Positions 47,876 to 57,373 of a DNA stretch of 64,000 bases are shown in pieces. Under the pieces are notes generated by a model. The model was given only the letters and a program-made list of their open reading frames with translations, searched no databases and was not told where the DNA came from. A program made the position numbers and the translations under genes. Numbering within the stretch: the stretch's first letter is position 1; the number at the start of each line of letters is the position of its first letter. Origin of the DNA: Hymenobacter glacieicola (lineage in GTDB: Bacteria > Bacteroidota > Bacteroidia > Cytophagales > Hymenobacteraceae); assembly GCF_014640315.1 (NCBI RefSeq), contig NZ_BMGS01000007.1:1-64000 (forward strand), given 5' to 3'.

Positions 47876-49184
47876 AACGGAATTCTTCACGGGTATCAGC
47901 CCCATCAAGTACGAAGGGCGCGAATCGGACAACCCGCTGGCCTTTAAGTGGTACGACGAGAACCGCGTGGTAGCCGGCAAAACCATGAAGGAGCACCTGC
48001 GCTTTGCCGTGTCTTACTGGCACACCTTCACCGGCACCGGCGGCGACCCGTTCGGCCCCGGCACCAAGCAGTTTGCCTGGGACGCCCACCACGAGGCCAT
48101 CGGCCGCGCCCAAGATAAGATGGACGCCGCCTTTGAGTTTTTCACCAAGCTCGGCACGCCCTACTACTGCTTTCACGACATTGACCTGGTGGACGAGGGC
48201 GCCTCGCTGAGCGAGTACGAGCGCAACCTCCAGGCCATTGTGGAGTACGCCAAGCAACACCAGCAGGAAAGCGGCGTGAAGCTGCTCTGGGGCACGGCAA
48301 ACGTGTTTTCCAACCCGCGCTACATGAACGGGGCCAGCACCAACCCCGACTTTCAGGTAGTAGCCCACGCCGGCACCCAGGTCCTGAATGCTTTGGACGC
48401 TACCATTGCCCTGAACGGCGAAAACTACGTGTTCTGGGGTGGCCGTGAGGGCTACATGACCCTGCTCAACACGAACATGAAGCGCGAGCTGGAGCACATG
48501 GGCCGCTTCCTGACTATGGCCCGCGACTACGCCCGCAAGCAGGGCTTCACGGGCAAGTTCTTTATTGAGCCCAAGCCCGCCGAGCCCACCAAGCACCAGT
48601 ACGACTTCGATGCTGCTACCGTAATCGGCTTCCTGAAGGAGTACGGTCTGGAGAAGGACTTCATGCTGAACCTGGAAGTAAACCACGCCACGCTGGCCGG
48701 CCACACCTTCCAGCACGAGCTGCAGGTAGCCGCCGACGCGGGTATGCTGGGCTCCATGGACGCCAACCGCGGCGACTACCAGAACGGCTGGGACACCGAC
48801 CAGTTCCCCAACAACCTCAACGAGCTGACGGAGTCGATGCTCATCATTCTGGAGCACGGCGGCATTACCCCGGGCGGCATCAACTTCGACGCCAAAACCC
48901 GCCGCAACTCCACCGACCTGGAGGACATCTTCATTGCCCACATCAGCGGCATGGACACCTTTGCCCGGGCCCTGGTAGTGGCCAACGACATCCTGGAAAA
49001 GTCGCCCTACCGTAAGTTCCGCCAGGAGCGCTACGCCTCCTTTGATGCCGGCCACGGCGCCGCCTTCGAGAAGGGCCAGCTTACGCTCGAAGACCTGCGC
49101 CGCATTGCCCACGAAAGCGGCGAGCCAGTGCTGCGCAGCGGCAAGCAGGAGTGGCTGGAGGCCATCATCAACCAGTACATCTAA
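47853..49184 (+). CDS. xylA: Xylose isomerase
   Basis: A 443-residue class II xylose isomerase converting D-xylose to D-xylulose. The start [20 protein letters not shown] is typical and lies inside the end of xylB; a longer frame upstream is a shadow. Catalytic and metal residues are visible in [13 protein letters not shown] (His and Asp pair), [17 protein letters not shown] (metal-binding Glu and Lys), [17 protein letters not shown] and GSMDANRGD, and [15 protein letters not shown] near the C-terminus. Length matches the family. It works with xylB and with the symporter gene that follows. Confidence 0.97.
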   Translation: MSLSTLSKTEFFTGISPIKYEGRESDNPLAFKWYDENRVVAGKTMKEHLRFAVSYWHTFTGTGGDPFGPGTKQFAWDAHHEAIGRAQDKMDAAFEFFTKLGTPYYCFHDIDLVDEGASLSEYERNLQAIVEYAKQHQQESGVKLLWGTANVFSNPRYMNGASTNPDFQVVAHAGTQVLNALDATIALNGENYVFWGGREGYMTLLNTNMKRELEHMGRFLTMARDYARKQGFTGKFFIEPKPAEPTKHQYDFDAATVIGFLKEYGLEKDFMLNLEVNHATLAGHTFQHELQVAADAGMLGSMDANRGDYQNGWDTDQFPNNLNELTESMLIILEHGGITPGGINFDAKTRRNSTDLEDIFIAHISGMDTFARALVVANDILEKSPYRKFRQERYASFDAGHGAAFEKGQLTLEDLRRIAHESGEPVLRSGKQEWLEAIINQYI

Positions 49185-49500
49185 GAGGGGTGGGGTAGGT
49201 TATTGGTGGCCGGGTGTCAGTTGATGGTTAACGGGAGGTGGTTAGCAAGAGTGGCGTCGATTTAGCCGCTACCAGTTCCCGCCGCTTCTACCGAAGAACT
49301 GACAACCAGCTACTTGCTACCTGCTAACAACTCAAACAAACCCGGCTGGTCTACTGTAGGGTGTGGGAACCCAAGGGAAGGGGCCGGCCGGGAATGTTTG
49401 CGAGCCTGTTGCCAAACGCCGCCTTAGGTGGTAGCTTGGAGGCGGTATTTCACTTGTTTCTCGCTTAACCGCTCCTCGGAGGGGTTTGCTTATCTCCCAC
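49185..49500. other. Gene-free interval between xylA and the symporter gene
   Basis: There are 316 bases with no gene, no palindromic repeat of the families seen elsewhere and no copy of the LacI-type double operator. TTGCCAAACG at about 49409 followed 20 bases on by TAGCTTGG could be a promoter for the symporter, but the match is weak. Confidence 0.45.
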
Positions 49501-51189
49501 ATGCAACATCAACTTGCGACCCTCGACTACGTTGTCTTTTTCATTTACTTTCTAATTGTTTCCGGCTACGGCATCTGGATCTACCGGCGCAAAACCGGCC
49601 ACGACGGCACCGCCGAGGGTGATTCCAAGGACTACTTCCTGGCGGAAGGCTCCCTGACCTGGTGGGCCATCGGCTCCTCGCTTATTGCCTCCAACATTTC
49701 GGCCGAGCAGTTCGTGGGCATGTCGGGTTCGGGCTTTAAGATGGGCCTGGCCATTGCTACCTACGAGTGGATGGCGGCCCTGACGCTCATCATCGTGGCC
49801 GTGTTCTTTATTCCGGTGTACCTGAAGAACAAAATCTTCACGATGCCGCAATTCCTGCACCAGCGCTACAACGGCACGGTGGCCATGATTATGGCCGTAT
49901 TCTGGCTGGCCCTGTACGTGGTGGTGAACCTGACCTCAATTCTCTACCTCGGGGCCATTGCCATCAGCAGCATCGCCGGCCTCAACCTGGAGTTCTGCCT
50001 GTACGCGCTGGCTTTCTTTGCCGTGCTCATTACCCTGGGGGGCATGAAGGTAATCGGCTTCACCGACGTAATTCAGGTGTTCTTCCTGATTCTGGGCGGG
50101 TTAGCTACCACTTACCTGGCCCTGAACATGGTGGCTGACCACTACGGGCAGTCGGGCGTGCTGGCCGGCTTCAATCTGATGACCGAGCAGGCTGGGGACC
50201 ATTTCCAGATGATCTTCAAGCGCGACAACCCGAACTATATCGACCTGCCCGGCCTCACGGTGCTACTGGGCGGCATGTGGATTGTAAACCTGAACTACTG
50301 GGGCTGCAACCAGTACATCACCCAGCGCGCCCTGGGCGCCGACCTGCCCACGGCCCGCGGTGGCCTGCTGTTTGCTGCTTTCCTGAAGCTGCTCATGCCC
50401 GTTATCGTGGTGCTGCCCGGCATTGCCGCCTACGTGCTCTACAAGCAAGATGTATTCGGAGCCGCCGAGTTTGGCCAGGGGGCTGACCTGAACCCCGACC
50501 GGGCTTACCCCGTGCTGCTGAACATTCTGCCGGTGGGGTTGAAGGGCCTGTCCTTTGCCGCCCTTACGGCGGCCGTAGTGGCCTCGCTGGCCGGTAAAGC
50601 CAACTCCATTGCCACCATCTTTACCCTCGACATCTACCAGAAAGTGCTCAACCCCCAGGCTTCGGAAAAGAAGCTGGTGAACGTAGGCAAGATTGCCGTT
50701 ATCGTGGCCATGATTCTGGGCGTGCTGATTGCTCCCCATCTGGGCATCGACAAGAAGGGTGGTTTCCAGTACATTCAGGAGTACACGGGCTTTGTGTCGC
50801 CGGGCATTTTTGCCATGTTCATTCTGGGCTTCTTCTGGAAGAAAACGACCTCTACGGCGGCCCTGTTTGCTACCATTGGCGGCTTCCTGCTGTCGGTGCT
50901 GTTCAAGTTCCTGCCCACCTTCGCCGACCTGTCTTTCCTGGCGCCCCTGGGCTTTGCCGTACCCAACGCAGCCGGCGTCTACGAAATCCCCTTCCTCGAC
51001 CGAATGGGCTTCGTATTCCTGATCTGCGTGGTGATGATGGTGATTATCAGTCTGGTGCAAACCAGCCGCGGCGTGGTTACCAACGGTCTGGAAGTAGACC
51101 GGAGCATGTTTAAAACCGACCGCAACTTCGCCATCGGGTCCATGGTCATCATGGTGCTGCTCACGGTGCTCTACACCATTTACTGGTAA
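49501..51189 (+). CDS. Sodium:solute symporter (SSS/SGLT family), probable xylose transporter
   Basis: A 562-residue inner membrane protein with about 14 hydrophobic segments. I start at the ATG MQHQLATLDYVVFF; the only earlier in-frame start is a TTG five codons upstream. The SGLT signatures WWAIGSSLIASNISAEQFVGMSG and GGMWIVNLNYWGCNQYITQRALGA are clear, and LTAAVVASLAGKANSIATIFTLDIYQK supplies the sodium-site serines. It follows xylBA and precedes xylanase genes, so xylose (or another pentose) is the likely sodium-coupled substrate; specificity cannot be read from the sequence. Confidence 0.92.
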   Translation: MQHQLATLDYVVFFIYFLIVSGYGIWIYRRKTGHDGTAEGDSKDYFLAEGSLTWWAIGSSLIASNISAEQFVGMSGSGFKMGLAIATYEWMAALTLIIVAVFFIPVYLKNKIFTMPQFLHQRYNGTVAMIMAVFWLALYVVVNLTSILYLGAIAISSIAGLNLEFCLYALAFFAVLITLGGMKVIGFTDVIQVFFLILGGLATTYLALNMVADHYGQSGVLAGFNLMTEQAGDHFQMIFKRDNPNYIDLPGLTVLLGGMWIVNLNYWGCNQYITQRALGADLPTARGGLLFAAFLKLLMPVIVVLPGIAAYVLYKQDVFGAAEFGQGADLNPDRAYPVLLNILPVGLKGLSFAALTAAVVASLAGKANSIATIFTLDIYQKVLNPQASEKKLVNVGKIAVIVAMILGVLIAPHLGIDKKGGFQYIQEYTGFVSPGIFAMFILGFFWKKTTSTAALFATIGGFLLSVLFKFLPTFADLSFLAPLGFAVPNAAGVYEIPFLDRMGFVFLICVVMMVIISLVQTSRGVVTNGLEVDRSMFKTDRNFAIGSMVIMVLLTVLYTIYW

Positions 51190-51208
51190 GCCGCGGGTAA
51201 AGCGGCAA

Positions 51209-51296
51209 GCCTGCCGGTAAAACCGGTAGGCAACAACGGCCGCGCAGCAGGGAGGCGCAACTTGGGGCGCTTCTCTGCTGCGCGCCTGTTTTCCGG
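51209..51296 (+). terminator. Two consecutive hairpins after the symporter gene
   Basis: First, GCCTGCCGGT pairs with ACCGGTAGGC around AAA (51209-51231). Second, GGCCGCGCAGCAG and CTGCTGCGCGCC pair over about 20 bp (51238-51296) and are followed by TGTTTT. Together they probably end the xylBA-symporter transcript. Confidence 0.65.
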
Positions 51297-51466
51297 AGTC
51301 AGCAGCCAGGCCCGCGCCTACTGCCCGGAACGAGGTTTTTATTGCGTATGTCCCGCGCCCGGCGGGGTAGGCCGCCCCATTTTCCTTGCCGCGCTGGCAC
51401 CAGGACGGCCGCCGTGCGGCCTGCTGCCGCCACATTTTTCACCGGTTCCCGCTTTTTTCTGAGAAT

Positions 51467-52561
51467 ATGAAAACGTCTGTCTTCTCCATCCGAAAATTTA
51501 CCCTGGCGGCTTTGCTGGTCAGCAGCGCCGGGCTGGTTAGCAGCCAGCGCCCCGCCGCCGACAAAGGCCTGAAAGATTATTACAAAAACTACTTTCCCGT
51601 GGGCGTGGCGGTGGGCCGGCAGTCCATCCAGGGGGCCGAGGGCGAGCTGATCAAGCAGCATTTCAACAGCATCACGCCCGAAAATGCCATGAAGATGGGC
51701 CCCATTCATCCGGAGGAAAACCGCTACTTCTGGACCGATGCCGATGCCCTGATGGACTTCGCCCAGAAAAACAAGCTGCGCGTGCGCGGCCACAACCTGC
51801 TTTGGCACGAGCAGACGCCCAAGTGGCTGTTCAAGGATGCCCAGGGCAAGCAAGTCAGCAAAGAAGTGCTGCTCCAGCGCCTGCATGACCACATCTTCAC
51901 GGTAGTAAAGCGCTACAAGGGCAAGATTTACGCCTGGGACGTGGTGAATGAAGCCATTGCCGACAACCCCCAGGAATTTCTGCGCAACTCCGAGTGGTAC
52001 CTGATCTGCGGAGAGGATTTCATTGCCAAGGCCTTTGAGTACGCTCACGAAGCCGACCCCAAGGCCCAACTGTTTTACAACGACTATAACACCGAGCGGC
52101 CCGAGAAGCGGGAGCGAATCTTGAAGCTGCTCAAAAAGCTCAAGGACGCCAACGTGCCCATCGACGGCGTGGGGCTGCAGGGGCACTGGTCCTTGCAGGA
52201 GCCTACCGAGGCCGAGCTGCGCCAGGCCCTTGACCAGTACGCCTCCCTGGGCCTGAAGGTGCAGATTACCGAGCTGGACGTGTCCATTTACCCCTGGGAA
52301 AAGGAGCGCCGCGCCAAGCGCCCCGGCGAGTCGGACGCCTACACGCCCGAGCTGGAGCAGAAGCAGGCCGCGCAGTACAAGATGTTCTTCAAGGTCTTCC
52401 GCGACTACAAGAACGTGCTGACCGGCGTTACTTTCTGGAACGTGTCGGACAAGTACAGCTGGCTGGATACCTACCCCGTGGCGGGCCGCAAGAACTACCC
52501 TCTGCTCTTCGACCAGAACCAGAAGCCCAAGAAAGCCTACTGGGAAGTCGTCAAGTTCTAG
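51467..52561 (+). CDS. GH10 endo-xylanase, single-domain
   Basis: A 364-residue exported xylanase. I start at MKTSVFSIRKFTLAALLV, a signal peptide ending near residue 26; the open frame upstream has no signal. The barrel runs to the C-terminus, with NSITPENAMKMGPIHP, RGHNLLWHEQTP, acid/base E162 in WDVVNEAIADN and nucleophile E269 in VQITELDVSIY. There is no binding module and no T9SS tail, unlike the other GH10, so this copy probably acts in the periplasm or on the inner face of the outer membrane on imported oligosaccharides. An 82-base gap separates it from the GH115 gene. Confidence 0.94.
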   Translation: MKTSVFSIRKFTLAALLVSSAGLVSSQRPAADKGLKDYYKNYFPVGVAVGRQSIQGAEGELIKQHFNSITPENAMKMGPIHPEENRYFWTDADALMDFAQKNKLRVRGHNLLWHEQTPKWLFKDAQGKQVSKEVLLQRLHDHIFTVVKRYKGKIYAWDVVNEAIADNPQEFLRNSEWYLICGEDFIAKAFEYAHEADPKAQLFYNDYNTERPEKRERILKLLKKLKDANVPIDGVGLQGHWSLQEPTEAELRQALDQYASLGLKVQITELDVSIYPWEKERRAKRPGESDAYTPELEQKQAAQYKMFFKVFRDYKNVLTGVTFWNVSDKYSWLDTYPVAGRKNYPLLFDQNQKPKKAYWEVVKF

Positions 52562-52643
52562 CCGCTAGCTTGCCTCCTTACTCGAGAGACAAGCTAGACG
52601 TAGCCACGCTTTGCCCGATCAGTCAACCCCTTTCCTACCCATC

Positions 52644-55286
52644 ATGTCCGTTCTTTCTTTCCGCTACCCGTTTGCTGCCCGCCGGTTTGGGGGGGCGCTG
52701 GTGGCGTTGCTGTTGCTGCTGGCTAGCCCAGCGGCCTGGGCCCAGCCCACCGTGCCCGGGGCGGAGGCCTACGTCTCCGGTAAAAAAAGTAAGGGCAGCT
52801 TCCCGCTGGTAGCTAGCCGCCGCGCGGCGGCCCTGTACGCCAGCTCCGCCGACTGGCCCGGTGTGCTCCGGGCCGCCCGGGATTTGCAGGCCGATATTAA
52901 CCGCGTGACCACGCTGACGCCCTCGCTAACGACCGATAAGGCGCCGGCCGGCAAGCAGGTAGTGCTGATCGGCACCCTCGGCAAAAGCCCCCTGATTGAC
53001 GGGCTGGTGCAGGCGGGCAAGCTGAACGTGGCGGGCGTGGCCGGCAAGTGGGAAACCTTTGTGGTGGAAGTGGTGGAGAAGCCCCTGCCGGGCGTAGAGC
53101 AGGCCCTGGTCATTGCCGGCAGCGACAAGCGCGGCACCATCTTCGGCATCTACGACCTCTCCCAGCAGATTGGGGTTTCGCCCTGGTACTGGTGGGCCGA
53201 CGTGCCTACCAAGCCTCAGTCGGCGCTGTACGTAGCGGCGGGCAAGCATACGCAGGGCACGCCCCAGGTGAAGTACCGGGGCATCTTTATCAACGACGAA
53301 GCACCGGCCCTGCAGAATTGGTCGAGAGAGAAGTTCGGCGGCGTCAACTCGAAAATGTATGCCCACATGTTTGAGTTGATTCTGCGGCTCAAGGGCAACT
53401 ACCTCTGGCCGGCCATGTGGGGCAACATGTTTAACGTGGACGACCCCCAAAGTCCGGTGCTGGCCGATGAGTACGGCATTGTAATGGGCACTTCCCACCA
53501 CGAGCCGCTCACGCGAGCCCACGAGGAGTGGAAGCACGCCGGCAAAGGCCCCTGGAACTACCAGACCAACGCGGCGGTGCTCCAGGAATTCTGGCGCGGG
53601 GGCATGCAGCGCATGGGTACCCGCGAAAACATCGTCAGCATTGGCATGCGCGGCGACGGCGACGAGCCCATGAGTCAGGAAAGCAACATTGCCCTGCTGG
53701 AGCGCATCGTGGCCGACCAGCGCCGCATTATTGCCGAAACCACCGGCAAGCCCGCCGAGCAAACGCCCCAGCTCTGGGCCCTTTACAAGGAAGTGCAGGA
53801 CTACTACGACAAGGGCATGCGCGTGCCCGACGACGTGACCCTGCTGCTCTGCGACGACAACTGGGGCAACCTGCGCAAGCTGCCCAAGCCCGGCTCAACG
53901 CCCCGCGCTGGCGGCTACGGCATCTACTACCACTTCGACTACGTGGGCGGTCCGCGCAATTACAAGTGGCTGAATACGAATCCGCTACCGCGCATCTGGG
54001 AGCAAATGCACTTGGCCCACGAATACGGCGCCAACCAAATCTGGATTGTAAACGTGGGCGACTTGAAGCCCATGGAGCTGCCCATCAGCTTCTTCCTGGA
54101 CTATGCCTGGAACCCCGCCCGCCTGCCCGCCGGCCAAGTAGGCGCCTACACCCGGCAGTGGGCAACCCAGCAGTTCGGGCAGAAACACGCGGCTGGTATT
54201 GCCAATATCCTGGCCCAGTACGCCAAGTATAATGCCCGCCGGAAGCCGGAGCTGCTGAGCCCTACTACCTATAGCCTCACGAATTACCACGAGTTCCAGA
54301 CGGTAGTAGCTGACTATCAGGCCCTGCTAGCCCAGGCTGAGCAAATCGGCCGGCAACTGCCCGCCCAGCACCAGGACGCCTACTTCCAGCTGGTGCTGCA
54401 CCCGGTGGCGGCCTGCGCCAACCTCAACGAGCTGTACTACACCGTAGCTTTGAACCACGACGCGGCCCAGAAAGGCCAGGCCAACACCAACGAGCTAGCC
54501 GAAAAAGCCAAGGCCCTGTACGCCAAGGATGCAGAAATTACGAAGCGTTACCACGCCCTGGCCGGGGGCAAGTGGAATCATATGATGGACCAGACCCACA
54601 TCGGCTACACCTACTGGCAGCAGCCCAACGAGCAAAAAATGCCCGAAGTGAAAACACTGGCTGCCACCACCGCGTCGGCCGCCGCACCCGCGCCTACCCC
54701 CGCCGCCCCGCCCAAGCCTGCCGCCGTATCCGGGGTGGGTTTCGTGGAAGCGGATGGCTACGTGAGCATGGAAGCTGAGCACTACAGCAGGGCCATAAAC
54801 GCCGGCCCAGTCAGCTGGCAGACGATTCCGGACCTGGGCCGCACGCTCTCGGGCGTCACTACGTTCCCGCCCACCGCGCCGGCCCAGAACCCGACCGCCG
54901 GCGGCCCCTGCCTGGAATACCGGGTGCAGCTCACCAGCCGCGGCCCCGTAACCGTGCACGCCTATCTGGCCCCCACCCTGGACTTCAACAACCAGGGCGG
55001 CCTGCGCTACGCCGTGTCGTTTGATAACGAAGCTCCCCAGATTGTCAACTTGCACACCGGCCTGGTAGCCGACAACGGCAACCGGCCCTGGGAGAAGGCC
55101 GTGGCGGAAAACATCATCATCAAAACGTCCACCCACACCGTGGCCGCGCCCGGCGAGCATGTGCTGCGGTTCTGGCGCGTAGACCCCGGCGTGGTACTGG
55201 AAAAACTCGTCCTTGACCTCGGCGGCCTGAAACCCAGCTACCTCGGCCCCCCGGAAAGCCCGCGTGGTCCGGTTGCAACCCCTTAG
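52644..55286 (+). CDS. GH115 xylan alpha-1,2-glucuronidase
   Basis: An 880-residue exported enzyme (signal peptide about 1-34 from MSVLSFRYPF, ending AWAQ). N-terminal alpha/beta domain with KRGTIFGIYDLSQQIGVSPWYWWADVP; central barrel with RGIFINDEAPAL, NYLWPAMWGNMFNVDDP, GTSHHEPLTRA, RGDGDEPM and DDNWGNLRKLP; helical domain; then a C-terminal sandwich (about 690-880, SMEAEHYSRAINAG). GH115 enzymes remove (4-O-methyl)glucuronate from internal xylose residues of polymeric xylan, complementing GH67, which needs terminal ones. The short proline/alanine linker AAAPAPTPAAPPKP joins the last domain. Confidence 0.95.
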   Translation: MSVLSFRYPFAARRFGGALVALLLLLASPAAWAQPTVPGAEAYVSGKKSKGSFPLVASRRAAALYASSADWPGVLRAARDLQADINRVTTLTPSLTTDKAPAGKQVVLIGTLGKSPLIDGLVQAGKLNVAGVAGKWETFVVEVVEKPLPGVEQALVIAGSDKRGTIFGIYDLSQQIGVSPWYWWADVPTKPQSALYVAAGKHTQGTPQVKYRGIFINDEAPALQNWSREKFGGVNSKMYAHMFELILRLKGNYLWPAMWGNMFNVDDPQSPVLADEYGIVMGTSHHEPLTRAHEEWKHAGKGPWNYQTNAAVLQEFWRGGMQRMGTRENIVSIGMRGDGDEPMSQESNIALLERIVADQRRIIAETTGKPAEQTPQLWALYKEVQDYYDKGMRVPDDVTLLLCDDNWGNLRKLPKPGSTPRAGGYGIYYHFDYVGGPRNYKWLNTNPLPRIWEQMHLAHEYGANQIWIVNVGDLKPMELPISFFLDYAWNPARLPAGQVGAYTRQWATQQFGQKHAAGIANILAQYAKYNARRKPELLSPTTYSLTNYHEFQTVVADYQALLAQAEQIGRQLPAQHQDAYFQLVLHPVAACANLNELYYTVALNHDAAQKGQANTNELAEKAKALYAKDAEITKRYHALAGGKWNHMMDQTHIGYTYWQQPNEQKMPEVKTLAATTASAAAPAPTPAAPPKPAAVSGVGFVEADGYVSMEAEHYSRAINAGPVSWQTIPDLGRTLSGVTTFPPTAPAQNPTAGGPCLEYRVQLTSRGPVTVHAYLAPTLDFNNQGGLRYAVSFDNEAPQIVNLHTGLVADNGNRPWEKAVAENIIIKTSTHTVAAPGEHVLRFWRVDPGVVLEKLVLDLGGLKPSYLGPPESPRGPVATP

Positions 55287-55357
55287 CCCCGTGCCGTAAC
55301 AGGCCGGTTCTGCGTAGTAGATAGGCCGTTTCTTAAGCAGTCATAAATCGAAAAGCT

Positions 55358-55434
55358 GTCCTTCCGAACGAAGCGAGGAATCTGAATTAGCCGTTGGATG
55401 GTGAACCCAGATTTCTCGCTTCGCTCGGAAGGAC
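55358..55434. repeat. Palindromic repeat (GTCCTTCCGAACGAAGCGAG family)
   Basis: The 26-base arms at 55358-55383 and 55409-55434 pair with two mismatches around a 25-base middle. Related to the inner palindrome at 41203-41275. It separates the GH115 gene from the convergent amidohydrolase gene and can act as a stop for both. Confidence 0.75.
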
Positions 55435-55497
55435 AACTTTTTGTAAAGCACATGCCAGGCACGCCGCCCAACCCACCAGCCGAGAGGAATGAGAGGG

Positions 55498-55590
55498 CTA
55501 GCCCGCACCGCCGCCCAGCTGTGTTTGCAGCGAAGTAGGGTCGTGGCGCAAATCATACAGCCGGCCAGGGCGCCTCCCCAGCAGAGCCCC
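55498..55590 (-). pseudogene. Possible 3-prime remnant of a sulfatase-like gene
   Basis: Directly downstream of the leftward amidohydrolase stop, in a different frame, the minus strand reads RPGRLYDLRHDPTSLQTQLG and then a stop at 55498. The LYDLRxDP block is typical of the C-terminal end of sulfatases. No other part of such a gene is present, so this may be a decayed fragment left by a deletion. It is short and could be chance. Confidence 0.3.
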
Positions 55591-55592
55591 CG

Positions 55593-57032
55593 CTACCGGT
55601 GTTTCACAGCCTGCAGCATCTGGCGCAGCTCCGCGGCGGTGTACACGCGGCCGCGCGTGACTACCGCGTTGATCTGGCGCAGATTGCGGATGTCGACCAG
55701 CGGATTCTGATTCAGCAGTACCAGGTCGGCGTCTTTGCCCGCGCGGATGGTGCCGGCGTGTTGGTCGGCTTTGAGGAAGCGGGCCCCGTTGATGGTGGCG
55801 GCTTGCAGGGCCTGGGCGGGCGTAAGGCCCGCCTGCACCAGCAGCTCCAGTTCACCGAGCAGGGAGGTGCCGGGGTACACGTACGAGTTGGAGGCCCCGC
55901 TGTCGGAGCCGGCCAGCAGCGTCACGCCGGCCTGCTGCAGGGCTGGCACCAGGGTCATAAACTTGGCGCCGAGCTGCTTATTGAAGGCGCGGGTAGCGGC
56001 CGATTGAGCCTGGGCCCCGGCCAGGCGGCGGGCGTAGGTAGCCTGAATCTTGGGGTCGATGTAGGCCAGCAGGGTGTCGCGGGAGTGGTCGGTTTCGGGC
56101 AGCTCGGCCAGCAGCTTCTGAATGTAGAGGGTGGGCACAACGGCCGTTTTGTGTTGCGCCAGCGTCCGGTAGAGGCGGGCCGCCGTGGCCGCATCGTAGG
56201 TGCGGTAAACAGCGGGTAGCACCGCAAACAGGCCCAGCGGTTTGGGCGTGCTGAGGCTGCGCTGCACGGCCGCCGTAATGCTGTCTTCCTTGCTGGAGCA
56301 GGCCTTGAACACGTAGTACAGATGCTCGGAGGCATCCAGGCCACGCTCCGAGGCTTCGCGCAGGGTGGCAGTGTAGGGCATGTGGCCCGTGGTGGTCATG
56401 CCGCGCTTTTCGGCGGCGGCAATGGTGTTGAGAAAGGCTTCCCGCGAGATGGTGCTTTCGTAAATCTTCACGTAGTCGACCTTCAGGCGCTGCAAGGAAT
56501 CCAGAGCCTGGTCAATCTGAGCCTGATTTTCGACTTCCAGGGAGCCGGCCCAAAAGGCTTTCGGCCCGTCAATTTTCGGCCCCGAGGTGTAGATGGTGGG
56601 CCCGGCCAGCCGCCCGGCCCGGATTTGTTCCCGCCACGCGAAGATGCTCGGCGTCAGGTCGCCGCCCGCGTCGCGCACGGTGGTGATGCCGTGGGCCAGG
56701 TACAGGGGGAGCAGGTTGCGGTTGGCCGCAGCCAGCGAGTCGCCGCCCCGAAAGTGCACGTGCATGTCCCAGAGGCCCGGAATCAGGTATTTTCCGGTGC
56801 CATCCATCACGCGCTTGGCGGCGGGGGCTTGGCGGCTGGTATTGGCTACCTGCCGGATCTGCCCCTCCGAAACAGCCACCGTTTGATCCGGGCGCACCCG
56901 GCCGGTTTCCACGTCCACCACGTTGGCGTGGGTAATGACCAGGTCGTAGGCTGGCTGGGTTTGGCGGCCCGCGCAGCCGGCGGCGAGTAGGGGCAGGGTT
57001 ACGCCAAGCAGGCGGGGTAGCAGTTTCATCAC
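55593..57032 (-). CDS. Amidohydrolase family lipoprotein (imidazolonepropionase-like)
   Basis: A 479-residue protein with a lipoprotein signal (KLLPRLLGVTLPLLAAGC), so it is membrane-anchored. It has the amidohydrolase fold: metal ligands in DMHVH, a bridging lysine in VDYVKIYE, histidines in TGHMPY and SEHLYY, and the catalytic aspartate in LLAGSDSGASN. A C-terminal beta segment (LVLLNQNPLVDIRNLRQI) closes the composite sandwich. Relatives hydrolyse C-N bonds in cyclic amides or dipeptides; the substrate here is unknown. It is a single leftward gene. Confidence 0.9.
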   Translation of the reverse strand: MMKLLPRLLGVTLPLLAAGCAGRQTQPAYDLVITHANVVDVETGRVRPDQTVAVSEGQIRQVANTSRQAPAAKRVMDGTGKYLIPGLWDMHVHFRGGDSLAAANRNLLPLYLAHGITTVRDAGGDLTPSIFAWREQIRAGRLAGPTIYTSGPKIDGPKAFWAGSLEVENQAQIDQALDSLQRLKVDYVKIYESTISREAFLNTIAAAEKRGMTTTGHMPYTATLREASERGLDASEHLYYVFKACSSKEDSITAAVQRSLSTPKPLGLFAVLPAVYRTYDAATAARLYRTLAQHKTAVVPTLYIQKLLAELPETDHSRDTLLAYIDPKIQATYARRLAGAQAQSAATRAFNKQLGAKFMTLVPALQQAGVTLLAGSDSGASNSYVYPGTSLLGELELLVQAGLTPAQALQAATINGARFLKADQHAGTIRAGKDADLVLLNQNPLVDIRNLRQINAVVTRGRVYTAAELRQMLQAVKHR

Positions 57033-57124
57033 GCTAGTATACTAGAAGGTTCGAGAGCTAGGTTGGGGGTGGTTGAGCGGAGCGTTGAACGTTAGTTTAG
57101 CGTATAGTTTCCTAGCGGTAGTTC

Positions 57125-57170
57125 GCCTCACCCCTAGCCCCTCTCCGGAAAAGGAGAGGGGAACTAGTTT
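57125..57170. repeat. CCTCACCCCTAGCCCC hairpin repeat
   Basis: GCCTCACCCCTAGCCCCTCT starts the unit, and CCCCTCTCC pairs with GGAGAGGGG around GGAAAA; CTAGTTTTAG follows. Almost identical to the left part of the repeat at 43620. Confidence 0.75.
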
Positions 57171-57183
57171 TAGTATCGTTCTT

Positions 57184-57358
57184 CTAGGCTGTGTGGACAG
57201 TATAATCTTTTGGTTTATGAAAGGCCGTCATGCAGAGCCGGAGGCATCTCGCTTGGCTGAGGTTGAGGTAGTTACCACATGTCAGCCAAGCAAGGTGCCT
57301 CCGACTCTGCATGACGACCTTGTGGAATTTATAAGCCCTGACTATCCACTCGGCCTAG
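57184..57358. repeat. Nested palindromic element with CTAGGCTGTGTGGACAGT ends
   Basis: The outer 18-bp arms (57184-57201 and 57341-57358) match at 15 of 18 positions. Inside are 40-bp arms (57221-57260 and 57282-57321) that begin AAGGCCGTCATGCAGAG. The left outer arm is identical to the complement of the right outer arm of the element at 45839. Confidence 0.8.
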
Positions 57359-57373
57359 CTAATTGTTCTTCAT

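Larger units (their letters stand above)
57033..57373. other. Repeat-filled interval between the amidohydrolase and transporter genes
   Basis: There are 341 bases with no gene. Nearly all of it is the CCTCACCCC repeat (57125-57170) and the nested element (57184-57358). Confidence 0.7.

Noticed and set aside
49185-51466. A third copy of the LacI double operator upstream of the symporter or second GH10 gene
   Set aside because: I read both gaps (49185-49500 and 51190-51466) and found no palindrome with CGAAAACG-type half-sites.
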